Part shown: in pieces, positions 34,185 through 45,443 of the stretch
How positions within the stretch are numbered: position 1 is the first letter of the stretch
Layout: every line of letters starts with the position of its first letter
Source: Paraphysomonas bandaiensis
Lineage: Eukaryota; Chrysophyceae
Direction: 5' to 3'
Assembly (NCBI GenBank): GCA_965644295.1
Contig: CBFFRP010000288.1
Coordinates: 558,001-622,000 of the forward strand
Length of the DNA stretch: 64,000 bases
Notes under the pieces: model-generated
The model's input: the letters and a program-made list of their open reading frames with translations, nothing else
Database searches by the model: none
Told to the model about the DNA's origin: nothing
Position numbers and translations under genes: made by a program

Positions 34185-34750
34185 ATGAACCGCCTTGTTT
34201 CTCGTACCTATTTCCTCTCTCGTCGCAGTGTGAATATGCGGTTTCAAGCCTCACGCACTTATCATGACAATGTCATTGATCATTATGAAAATCCACGAAA
34301 TGTAGGCTCTCTTGATAAAAAGTCTAAAAGAGTTGGCACTGGACTTGTTGGGGCTCCTGCTTGTGGAGACGTTATGAAGCTTCAGTTTGAAGTCGATGAT
34401 AACGGTAAGTACATCCATCTTTTAACACTATTTTATAAGTACATTCCATGCTGGGTAGGAACGATTATTGATGCGAAGTTCAAAACTTTTGGTTGTGGGA
34501 GCGCAATTGCGTCATCATCTGTCGCAACTGAGTGGCTAAAAGGTCGTCAAGTGGATGACTGCTTAACGATCAAGGTCGGTGTGGATAAACTACTTTTTGG
34601 GAATGTTATTGTTTGATGGTCTTGTCGCAGAATACCGATATTGCTGCCCACTTGAAGCTTCCTCCTGTCAAGCTCCACTGTAGTATGCTGGCTGAAGATG
34701 CCATCAAATCGGCCGTTGAGGATTACAAAAAGAAGAACACTGCCGAATAG
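34185..34750 (+). CDS. iscu: Mitochondrial iron-sulfur cluster assembly scaffold ISCU
   Basis: Scaffold on which [2Fe-2S] clusters are built by the NFS1-ISD11 desulfurase complex in mitochondria. Three exons: 34185-34404, 34459-34574, 34631-34750; introns are 54 and 56 nt, GT-AG; 151 residues. The first about 25 residues are basic and hydroxylated with no acidic residue, a likely mitochondrial presequence. The three ligand cysteines are present: Cys60 in 'GAPACGDVM' (with Asp62), Cys86 in 'TFGCGSAIASSS' and Cys129 in 'KLHCSML'. The HSP70-binding motif LPPVK is at 122-126. Length and domain structure are normal for the family. It is divergent from the axonemal gene; nothing suggests inactivation. 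Confidence 0.95.
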
Positions 34751-35545
34751 AAATACTAACCTCTCAGCTTTTTGAGTTCACCTAGTTTCTGACTCAGTAC
34801 TATGATTTATATTACTGCTGTTTTCTGTGCAGCCTCCAAGCAGTATGGGTAAGTATAGTATATTTCAAATAGCTGAATACGCTTTAATTCATAAGTCCGT
34901 TATTATAACATCTAATAATAAGCATTCGACAACGTTTCTCCTGCCGCCTTTCGAGAGTGCATCAGTCATTTAGTAGGATTTGCCAGTACAATTGCCAAGC
35001 AACGTATAAATACTTGGACAAAGACGCCTTTTCGGCTGCTATTGAAGAGTATGTGCAATTATTGATGGCGCTAGTTCCTCTCCCTGGGTTTGCCAGGGCT
35101 GCATAACAATTCACGCAGGTTGTAGACAATTATAATCATTCTTATTATTTGCGCCCCCAATTATATACAATGGTACATACTCAAGTACCTATACATTAGC
35201 TTCCAACATAGCTTGCTCAACTGTTTTATCGTTCCAGAGGCGACAATTCATTCGAAAGACAGAATTAGCTATTCATGCCGAAGAGTCATACTCTTGCGCG
35301 AATCAGTCATAACAATTTCAGCTCCAGTGAATAATCTTTCAACCTTATTGATTATGGCATACAATTGCTTTAGGCTGCGGTATCGAGTTTGCTTGTTTAA
35401 ACGTGCTCGCCTCGGCTGCTTGTGTTCTATTGAGTGTTACATATGAGAAAAAGCAATTAAAAGTTGTATTTCAAGGCATTTCAGTTATGACTGTTAGTTG
35501 AAGAATACATTGGTTGTAGTACATGAATTATGTTACAGAAACTAA
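34751..35545. other. Non-coding region with a possible unassigned exon
   Basis: About 800 bp after ISCU. Around 34922-35106 two overlapping plus-strand frames look compositionally coding: one reads 'ECISHLVGFASTIAKQRI', the other 'YKYLDKDAFSAAIEEYVQ'. A GTAAGT-like donor at 34850 and an AG at 34922 would fit a short gene beginning near 34803. Neither frame is recognisable and I cannot choose between them. The rest is AT-rich and featureless. Confidence 0.3.
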
Positions 35546-35554
35546 GATTCCACC

Positions 35555-36062
35555 CTCCACAAAGCCGAACTCGCACCTTTTCGTGGTTTTCTGGGGGATA
35601 AATACCGGAGAGATTTCTCCAGGAAACTATTAGTAGTAAATAGTAACCTTCCAGCGAGCACTTAAATTGAAATTATTACGTATATTCCATCCAATTTAAT
35701 TTCAATTCAATGAATTGATACGTAGCCCTGGCTTTGAGTGATAGAGCGAAAGTGGTTGCACCTTGGTGCTTGCGGTGACGCACAAGTAGCGTTAAATAGT
35801 AGGATATTAGAGTTAAGCACCGACACTTAAACTAAATTGGTTCTGACTCTTCTTGCGGCGACGCACAAGCAGCTTTCGTAGCGTTAAATAGTAGGATAAA
35901 AGAGTTTGTATTGATTAGTTACGGGTAGTGGTCTAACTAGTATGACTAGCATTCTTCTAGCCACTAATTGATGCAAGGTCTCAACGCCTATTGCTAAATA
36001 ATCAGACATTCACTATGTTCTGACTCTTAAACGCATATTGCTAATCATAAGATATTCACTAC
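35555..36062 (+). repeat. Foldback element, internal block and two overlapping right arms
   Basis: Starts with the internal block ('ACTCGCACCTTTTCGTGG', 35569-35586), then an arm from 35748 ('GTGGTTGCACCTTGGTGC', 'CGTTAAATAGTAGGATATTA'), then a second partial arm from about 35850 ('TTGCGGCGACGCACAAGCAG') ending 'CAACGCCTATTGCTAAATAA', and a third terminal piece at 36020-36062. Arm-in-arm nesting suggests repeated insertion or recombination of the same family. The next about 280 bp up to the channel gene's stop codon show nothing recognisable. Confidence 0.7.
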
Positions 36063-36342
36063 TACCTTAGAAATTCAGCTTTAATTGCTTACGAACAGCA
36101 AAATCCAACAATACAGAGGCATATAGGACGTATGATATTGCTCCCTAACCCTGTACAGTTCAATGACAACGGGAAAACGCCAGAGCATTACATGTGAATA
36201 TTCTTCACTTTGCGTTCATGACACGCATTGGACGCCTGAATCGTAACACAAATGATGTCTCACGAAAAAGTTACATCTAAAATTTGACCGCATAAATAAT
36301 ACTAAACCACAAAAAAGTAAAATTAAATGAGACTAAATCTGT

Positions 36343-39300
36343 TTACAAAGAAATCATACTCTGCACTCGTTTTTTTAAAGGAGTGCTGGCAGTAATAGTG
36401 GTTCGTTTGATACAATCATATGGAATTCCTCCTGAACTTGTTGTATCCATTCCTTGGTACCATTCAACAATAACCAGTATAAGATCAGTGCTTATCACTC
36501 CGAGACGGACGAGGATCAATATAGTGAATTCCGTCATGTCAATGAACTGATCGTCATTTTCTATTCCTAAACTTAGAAGCATTTGTATTTCCCGTTCGGT
36601 AATGATAGTGTTGATGGTATCTTGTAGGTCATCTCGGGTTCCCAGTGTGGCAATAGAGCTTGCCAACATACTCAGTGAAACTGTCATAATAGGTGCCCCT
36701 AACGAAACATACATGCCGACAGCAGCAAACATCCAGTCAAGAGAATCTGCTGGTATGGGGCGCAGTCCACCTGTGGCCATAGCAGATATCGAAAAGTACA
36801 AGCTATCGACAAATGACCATCCAACGGCAACACATGTCCAGGATATTCCTAAAACCAAAAAACCAACTAGCAGCACATGAATTCTAGCCCTTTCAGCATA
36901 ATAATCATAAAATGATCTTATTACTTCTCCAATGTTTGATCCAGCCAAGGCTGCCGTGAGCTCCTTTCTCTGTAAGGCATCGTGATACCTGGTATATAAA
37001 CTCAGCTGGAATAACATACTTGGTACACGACTCACCAGTTGCTCTTTGATTCGACAAGTGACTGTGCGACAGCCGCACGCACGCTACCCAGCAACACCGA
37101 TCCAATCAGCATATGAAGTATCGTGTAGGCTTTGCCGATTCCATTCGTATTCAACTCTATCCAAAACATGGAAACGCCGACACTGACAGATATGTAGAAG
37201 CCCCTTGCAAATGAGAAACCCGCATGAGCGCCTTGGTAAAAAGTATACACCAGAGCTCCAGTGAACAGCCACATTGACCTATCAAATCAGTAGTCACAAA
37301 AGAGTACGGGGCAGCGAGCATTCAGCAGATATTACTCACCAACACAAAAAGAGACGAACATAAGGATGTACTATGCAAGTGTACACACACTTCCATCGAG
37401 CGGATTTCAGTTCCATAACAGTGTACCCCATTATTTCCACTTGCAACACGTCCAAATCCCGAGTAACCGCACGTATGAGGGAGGGGGGGTTGCCGGAGCT
37501 GTTGCTTCTTGCACGATTGTGAATACTTGTGCTTATATCGAGAGCTGGACCACTGTTGTCTTTGAGCTGATCCACAAGGGATCGGAAAGATTTCCTGCTC
37601 TTGGTGCGATGCTGCTTTAGACACCCAACCGTGTCAGAACGCTCTATGACATCGGTATTGGATGATATCCTTCTCATATTTCCACATATGTTGCTTGGTA
37701 GAGTGTCAATCGCCAAGCGAGAGTTGTTTACAAGAATAGGTGGCATAAATGAGGAAGAAGTTTCTTGTTTCTCCAGATCTTCCCCATTCTTGTCACCGTC
37801 GAATGCATGATCGGCGTCTGGTTCGACACGACTAGTTTGCTTCTTTAAAGTTTTAGGCGTAATACCACTAAGAAGAGTACTCGTTTTACGCTTGAACTCC
37901 CCAACACCTGCTGCAGTAGGTGTTTCCACAACTGTCCCACTTTTCTCTTCGTCACAGTTTTCGAACTGTTGTTCTAACTGAGAGGCGGCTATGGCTACAT
38001 TCAGAGCGTGAATGCTGCTTTGGCGAGGAACCACGGTAGACTCTGAGTCTACGTCACTGAAGGACTGTACAGAACTACCTGAGCGAATAATATTCACCTT
38101 TCCTCCTTTATCAATTTCCTGATCCATCGTGTCTGCGCCTTCGTTGGGCTCATCAGCTGTGTGCAACTCGTCGATTATCTCCGGCTGCACCCTGTTCGAT
38201 CGAATCTCAGCAGAGAAGGCGTCTGCAAAAGAGTGGAGAGTGATAGAGCTCAGTCCCCTCTCAAACATCTTTTTCCTCATTTCGGGAGTGATATGTCGGC
38301 GACCTCGAATAATGTCGTCGTAGTGGATCCGCCTGGGGTCATTTTTCTTTCGGTTGAGTTCTTTAAACCGTTCATTTATCCTCATTATTAGTTCTGGGGT
38401 AGCTTTCCCTATCCGTACCACCATTAATATGATAAACTCCGCACAGTCAACTTGACCATCTCCATCCTGTTTGTGACAAAAGAGGCTAGTATTAGACCAT
38501 TCCGACATGTCAAACCGCTCATGAATATTAAAACACCAAACAAAAGATATCTCTGCGAACTATACAACTCGCAACAACACAGTCAATCAAAAATAACCTC
38601 ACATCTATTCCAAAATCTTGCATTAGTTCTATCTCCTTCTGCGTAATATCTGCAAACAGCTTGTTCAGGAGATCAGCATTGGAGGGCTCAAAGAATGAAC
38701 TGACTGCGAGACCTGGCAGAACCATCATATCATAATACTATCATAGATGCAAGTAACTGACCTATTGTAATGGCCATCAGGGGCACTCCAATTGTGGAAT
38801 ACAACGCAGCAGCCGCATATTGCCAGTCCGGATCACTTGATGGTATGGCCTGGTATCCAGCTCCTGTCAGACTTGAAACAACAAAATCTGCACACTCCCA
38901 CACACTCCACTGTATCTCAGTGTATACAAGCCATACCATCCCTACAGCAATCCACAGTACAAAGAGAGCCATTATCTTATAGTTTGGGCAATAGTGCCCA
39001 AGAAATTCTGAGAGCTTATAATATATCGTGACGTTTTCGGAACCGTGCTGAGCGCGTCTTACACGAGTCATCCACGTTTTGTCCTTGTTTCCCGACATCA
39101 CTTGGGCTATGTATATAGATGAGGCTCCCAGAAACACAGTGCCGATAAATGTATGAGTTAAAGAGAACAATTTGAAGCCGGGACTGTCAAAACGATGATT
39201 CATAAAGTGGTTGTCGAGTGTCCAATTCATTCCCCATCCAACGTTCACACTAAAACGGTATATTAATCCTCACAATACGAAATGACTGCATCTACCTCAT

Positions 39301-39580
39301 GTAAAACCCACGACACCAGCTATAGCCTCCATGTAATGTGTAAAATAATGTACCAATAAAAGTCCAAACTATCCTGGCAAAAATGGCTGTCAAGAAAACA
39401 AAAAAAACACAAAGATGTCAACTACCATGCAAATAATGGGATGAATTTGCCAAGTGCATCATATAGTGAAGCTTGTTTCACTAAATTTTCTAATTCCATA
39501 ACTTCAACAGTACTGACAACTTCTAAACTCATGGGCTGGCGTCGATTCATCCGTCCCCGCCTTTGATAGTGAGGTTCCAT
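36343..39580 (-). CDS. Potassium-channel-like protein: two tandem two-pore units with EF-hand-like segments
   Basis: Seven exons: 39580-39426, 39373-39296, 39249-38762, 38712-38603, 38466-37340, 37278-37036, 36988-36343; about 948 residues. The start is the first ATG (39580). Unit 1: helix, pore loop 'FYMSVNVGWGMNW' (about 75-87), helices, second loop 'SSLTGAGYQAIPSSDPDW' (about 202-220), then EF-hand-like 'GIDDGDGQVDCAEF' (about 276). A polar Ser-rich linker of about 300 residues follows. Unit 2 repeats the layout: 'FYISVSVGVSMFW' (about 678-690), 'SAMATGGLRPIPADSLDW' (about 804-821) and a degenerate EF loop 'GIENDDQFIDMTEF' (about 867-880). The units are clearly homologous ('RGFYMSV' versus 'RGFYISV'). 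None of the four loops has canonical GYG, so K+ selectivity is not assured. Exons join in phase across both units; the 37339-37279 intron linking them decides that this is one gene. Confidence 0.75.
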
Positions 39581-40054
39581 GATGATGCCGCTGTTGTTAT
39601 GTGCCACGACGTTGCAATTAGTAGAATTTAAGCATTAGACAAACACCCTGTTTGCGATTTCGATTAAAATCCATAGGGTTCTTAGATATCTAGATATGTT
39701 ACAATTCCACGAGATTCTGATGAATAATATGGACATACTAGGAATTCCTACTTCGTACGATAACAAATAAATATGACAGAATGGGGATCATTTTTGGGAG
39801 TATGTTTTTCTTTATACAAAAAAATCTTCGTTTTCTACATTATACAGCTGCAGTATCCAGTCGTAGGGCATTTCGTAGTAGGGGGCTTTATGTTGTGTAC
39901 TCCATAAACGGTTTCACACTTTCGCATTCGTTTGGCAATATGATGATATCTCCATATATTCAACTGCCAGGGCAATGGCATTTACTTTCGGTTGCACGGA
40001 ACAGCCTACTCAAGGTTCTATTCATTAATTTCAGATTCCATCCAGTAAGTAAAG
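39581..40054. promoter_or_regulatory. Divergent intergenic region between channel and armadillo genes
   Basis: About 470 bp between two start codons on opposite strands, presumably holding both promoters. A 94-codon plus-strand frame (39781-40065) overlaps the armadillo start in another frame and shows no family; I treat it as chance. No motif called. Confidence 0.4.
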
Positions 40055-43000
40055 ATGGAGCTTGACTCTTTGTGGCAGTGGGAGCGCAAGAAATTACCAT
40101 GTAAAATTAGACACGAGTCTGGCAACCCTGCTGGAGATGAGCTCCGTGAGAGATTTGCAGAACTTGCTGGGGTTAATCTTCAAGAATTACTGAATGATAT
40201 GAAAAGTGACAAAAAGCGGCGTGAGACTAAAAACAAGGTCTCATATGACCACGTCGGAGATAAGCGTTACAAAGACATGCTCTTCAGGTCGCATGTCCTT
40301 GGGGCATCATCAATCGCCATATCCAAAGTAAATGAGAGCGAGAAGAAAACTTCGTCTAGCATGAGAAATACACGTAAAAGATTTCTATCTATTCCAGAGT
40401 CACCCCCTACTAGAGTGTTATTGGATATTCAGAGAGAGCGTGGGAAACCCCTACGCTTGCCTGAGAATGAAGAGAAGAATTTGGCCACTGTAAAGCTGGA
40501 AAAAAAACTTGCTAAACAACGTGCTCAGCGTATGGCCGCTAAGGACGAAGCAGCTAAAGATGATGAGAATGATAGTGCCAAGGAAATGAAGTCTATTTTT
40601 GGTGCAGGCATGAAGCACATTTTACCTAAGTATGGGGGGGATATGTTCGGGACTGCTGGTGAATATATGGGTGGTATGCTCTACCTTTCGAGAATGCCCC
40701 CCAAACGATCTCATCAGGGTACAGCTATGTTAAAATCTTTTTCTCGGACGAATACTCTTCAGATGGAGGACTCCCAGGGACCAGATGATGAGGCTGATTT
40801 GGCTGTGCGGAATGTGGTGCAGAACAGTGGCGAAGATGAGGACACAGAGATAAGTTCAAAACTGTATTGTGCCACTGCCCTTTGCAATTGGGCACGAAAT
40901 CCTTCCAATGCGCAGAGATTGGCAAATGAAGGAGCGGTAAGGGCGATTATACTTCTTTCTAATGAGAAAGTCGCCAAGATATCCGTATATTGCGCAGGGG
41001 CTTTCCGATACATGTCTGAGCATACTGTACTGGCAGAAAAAATGATTGAAGAAAAGTGTGTGAATGTAATCTCTGAAATGATTACATCCTGCAATGATGA
41101 CTTTATTTCGGGGAATTTAGCAATTTGTCTTCTTAATCTAACACGAATCTCTGGACGGGAGTGGCAGCTTGTTGAAGATAGCATTGTACTTTGCTTTATG
41201 AATCTTATTAGCCAGCGGTCCGATCTACATTCTGCTTGTTGTCGTGGCCTCTACAATCTAACTTGTATTGACACCTCTTACCCCATGATGGAAAGAGTTA
41301 TACGCGCGCTTATTACTTTATCCTCTTCTGGCACTGCTAGTGTAAAGCATCTGTGTGCATCTGCGCTGTGTAACTTGGCCGATCTCAAAGGAATTCGTCT
41401 ACGCATGGTGGAAGAAGGAGTTATTTCAGTTCTGGGAACTCTTGCCAGGGGAGCTGAGACCCGTACCCGCCGTGTGTGTGCGGTCATTCTCCAGAATTTG
41501 ACGGCGACCAAGGCGTGCCGGACAGAGATGGTATCACGCAACTGCGTACAAGTTGCGTATGGTCTTTCTTCTGACCAGGATCCGATCATACTTCGGTGTA
41601 TTGGACTAGCTCTCTCTCGTCTGGCCCTTGAGTCTTCAAATAGCACCCGTGTTATCAGTGACGGAGGAATTATGGCCCTCTGTAATATCGCAGTCAAATA
41701 TCCCACCATACCCGGTATATCTCAACCCGCTGCTGTTGCTTTTCAGCTCCTCTCCAGTCGTCCCTCTGTGCGTATCACGATCGTGCAAGAGGGAAGTGTA
41801 GCGGCAATAGCGTCATTGCTACGTCTGTCGGGTGATATATTTACATTACAGCATGGTCTACTTGCTCTCTGCAATCTTCTCTCTTCTCCTGATAACCACT
41901 TACCTATAGTTCAACAGGGCTTAGTAACAACCCTAACAGTTCTGAGTGCGCATGAAAGTGATTTGCTTAAAGATTTTTGCGCTCTGGCTTACTTTAATCT
42001 CAGTTGTGCGGAGGAATCGAGGAAGCATATTGTTAATGCGGGGGCGATTACCTCGGTTATTAATCTTTCTACCCATAATTCTGCGATTACAAAACGGCGC
42101 TGCGCGGCTACCCTCTGTAATATAGCCTCTTATGAAATTGGAATGCAACGGATGGTGGCTGATGGCATTATTCCCGCTTTGGTGAAGCTTCTGGTTGCAG
42201 ATGATATTGAAACTGTACGATATGGTTGCGCAGCACTCTGTCGCCTCTGCACCACGGTTGAGAATTGTGCTCTCATTTTAGAGTCTGGCGCTGTGTCTAA
42301 CGTTGTGCAGGGCGCGCTTGAGGGAGATATCACAACGAAGCAGTTCTGTTGTGCTGTACTTTCGTCACTTTCTTACTACGAGACGTGCCGGGAGTCTCTC
42401 TGTGATAATAATATAATATCTGCACTCAACCACTTGTCTGAAATGACTGATGACATCACTCGTCAGCGTTGTCTTGTGGCGTATGCGAATCTCTCTTGTG
42501 AGGACAAAGTTCAAGACCGCATGGTAGAGGAGGGGGTCGTAGACATCATTGCCAAGCTTGCTGACTCATATTTTGAGGTCAATCAAATGTGCTGTGCTAA
42601 AGCACTGTGTAATTTATCTCGTCATACTCACACTCGTACTCAACTCGTTCGCGAGGGAGGGGTCCAAGCTCTCATGATGATTAGCATGGTGCGCAGTGTA
42701 GATATACAGACCAAACTGCTGTGTGTGCATGCCCTCTCAAACATTTTGGACGAGAGGACTGTGGATTCACTCATTGAGGATGGGATAGTTGGTGCCCTGG
42801 CCAATCTGTGCAGTCTACATAATCACGCCATAACGAACTGTTGCGCCAGGTTAATGAATCAGATATCAGTATTTCCTCAAGGAAGAGTGAAAATTGTTGA
42901 GAAGAATTCTGGTGTAAGGGCACTTTTTGACACTTTTGGATTTACAAACGACAGCGATACGAAGATTGTTGTGGCACGCACAGCTTGTAACCTTATTCTG

Positions 43001-44874
43001 TGTCACCAAGTTCGCTTACAGGCGATCGACCACGGAGGCCTAGAAGTAATTGGAAACGGTGCCAAACTATCAAATTCTGATGCATCTTTGCATTGCGCGA
43101 TGGCTGCGCTATCATCTTCTTTAGAGCCACAGTTTCGCATGAAATTTGTGCTGTCTGCATTGCCGTCTGCTATAACTACTGTTGCCCTGGAGAGTTGTGA
43201 TACGAAGAAACTTTCATTTTGTGTCAAATCTCTTGCCATTTTGGTGTGGACGAAGGAGTCCCGAAGTCACCTTCAAACACCCCTGTTTGTGAGTAATATT
43301 ATGCGCTTGGTGGATAAGAACAGAGATGAAAATGTGTTAATATGGATCGCGCAGATTCTTTATTTCATTTGCTTCGACTACAAGGATTATGCAGAGTTGC
43401 TTGAACTTGGGATGCAGACAACTCTCCGTAAGTTATGTTTAGTGTGTAATAGCACTGTTGCCCAATGTGTGGCGGCAACCACCCGATGCTTCTGTCGCGA
43501 CAGTTATTGTGTTAATATTCTTGCCAGTTCTGAGGTTGTCGACATACTTCAGCACGTGATTCGAGTTGATAGGAGCCCCACAACACTGTATCATATTTCA
43601 TGCACTTTATATGCATTTACAGCACATAGCATAGACTCTAGAAACAGAGTTGCGTTGCCTGACATTGTAGAACTTGTTGATATTCTGGGACATGATAAGG
43701 AGGTGCGGTATCAATGAACTTTGTTGATTGTCTAAATGACATTGTTAATAGTGTGTTGAAGTGCTTGCCGCTACTCTTTGCCTGTTTTGTAGCGATGTTA
43801 AGACTCGTACATACTTCGCAAACAAGACAATATCCAATCTGATAGTGTTGATGCTAGAGATGAACCCAAGGGTAAGTGCCCCTCTCACTGTGTTGTCTAG
43901 GATGAGTTAACACTTGGTCCAGGAAATCGTTTTATCCAATATTGTGCACGTGATATATTCCCTTTCGAAGATGCCGTCCTCAAGACAGTTTTTGCTTGAA
44001 GCAGGAGCGGATAGAATCCTTTTGAAGCTATCACAGAGTGATAATGTAAAGCTGAAGGCCAACTGTTCGAGGTCTCTTAAAAATCTTTCGTCAGATGCAT
44101 CAGAGACTATAGAGGAGGGTGCGGTGGCTGCTCTGATTGCTATGTCTCTCGAGGTAATGTGCTGGTCCTGTTTAACCTATATATCAATCACCGTGTGTGC
44201 AGGGAAAGTCCAGCAACAAAAATGCTGAAGATCTTGAAGAACCGGAAATTAGGCACCACGAAGCCACAGCATTTGGTCCACTTCGTCCCGAAGCTGGAGA
44301 TACAATTGAATCGGGAATCGATCCCACGCCTTGGCAAATGAAAACTGAAATATATAAAGGGGATTGTGCTGGCCGCGGTCCTCCCGCTCCTGAGCCTCCG
44401 AACATGACCACTGAGAGCTCTGTAGACCATCCGTCTACCGTAGACGACCTAGACTCTGGAGAAACTGATGTAGCTCGGACAAAGATGGCGTTTGCGAAGA
44501 TGCAAACTCCCTACGAATTACGAGACAGTTACGGGTTTGACGACAGGGACTTCGAAGTTCATGAAGAGGAAGTTATTCCGGATGAAAATGATGATGTCTC
44601 TGAAGAAGACGATGATGAATACGAGGATGATGTAACATCAACGCTCAGCGGAGGGGAAAGAAGTGTAAGTTTGGCTGATAATAACGAGAGGCCTGAGAAG
44701 CTTCCATCTCTTATACAAGATGAGGACGATTCGATAAATGCTGCATCTGTATATGATCAGGAGGAAGTTGTTCCTAAATCCAAACCGAAGAAGAAAAAAT
44801 GTGCTGTTGCAAAGACACAGCTCCCTCCGACAGTAATTAGGGGAGAAGTAGCAGCAGAACTTGGGTTGTATTAG
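40055..44874 (+). CDS. Large armadillo-repeat protein with acidic C-terminal tail
   Basis: 1,544 residues in four exons: 40055-43707, 43793-43871, 43923-44153, 44203-44874; introns are GT-AG, 49-85 nt, phases close. Residues about 1-260 are charged and mostly disordered-looking. From about 265 to 1,315 run many ARM repeats of about 42 residues, each with the usual helix pattern ('YCATALCNWARNPSNAQRLA', 'KHLCASALCNLADLKG', 'RYGCAALCRLCTTVENCAL'). The tail (about 1,322-1,544) is polar with an acidic run 'DENDDVSEEDDDEYEDD' (about 1448) and a basic 'KPKKKK' near the end. ARM arrays are protein-binding solenoids; its partner is unknown. Similar very long ARM proteins occur in flagellated protists and some are axonemal, but nothing here shows that. 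The start is the first ATG of a long frame. Confidence 0.85.
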
Positions 44875-45079
44875 TATATGACTTAGTTTCACTACTCATG
44901 TATGTGTACTTGATATCGTCATCTAGTCATGTAAAGCTTTGGTAAAAACGAACTTTGTTGTGATGTTAAAATTAATCTATTTAGTGTTTGTGATAACGAA
45001 AACTATTCAAGACTAGCGATTACATATGGTTAAGACATGTTGATAGTGCTTGAACTTGGCATTACATTGAAGTTAGCCC

Positions 45080-45440
45080 GGCTCTACATGTAAACGCACC
45101 TTTTCGTGGTGTTCTGGGTTCTGGGGGAGAAGTACCACAGCTAACATGAGCCGCAAATATAGACAGCAGATACCGTTTTGCTCACATAGTCAAATGCTTG
45201 CGTGGTACAAGGGACACTGATAAGTGTCACTTGTGTAGACGTCTTATACACCATCATACGAGTACGACGACCACATATGAAAGTCTGCTTATTACATGAG
45301 TACGGTTGCGTACAGAAACTAGTTTATGTCTATAGACTAGCTAATAACTAGATTTGCTATATACTACTAGTGGCGGGCAACCGTCTCGGGACTGCTTGTG
45401 CATCGCTGCGAGCACCATGGTGCAACCGTCCCTTGTAGTG
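45080..45440 (+). repeat. Foldback element block and inverted arm left of the LINE fragment
   Basis: 45085-45260 is the internal block ('ACGCACCTTTTCGTGGTGTT', 'TAGACGTCTTATACACC'). 45335-45440 is a diverged reverse-complement arm ('GACTGCTTGTGCATCGCTGC', 'GAGCACCATGGTGCAACCG'). The LINE fragment starts directly after it, and a plus-oriented arm follows the LINE at 47885-48015, so the LINE lies between inverted arms. Confidence 0.6.
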
Positions 45441-45443
45441 AGG

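Noticed and set aside
39581-39607. Non-ATG start of the channel gene at 39607
   Set aside because: The codon there is GTG; the first ATG in frame is at 39580 and leaves the first membrane helix intact.
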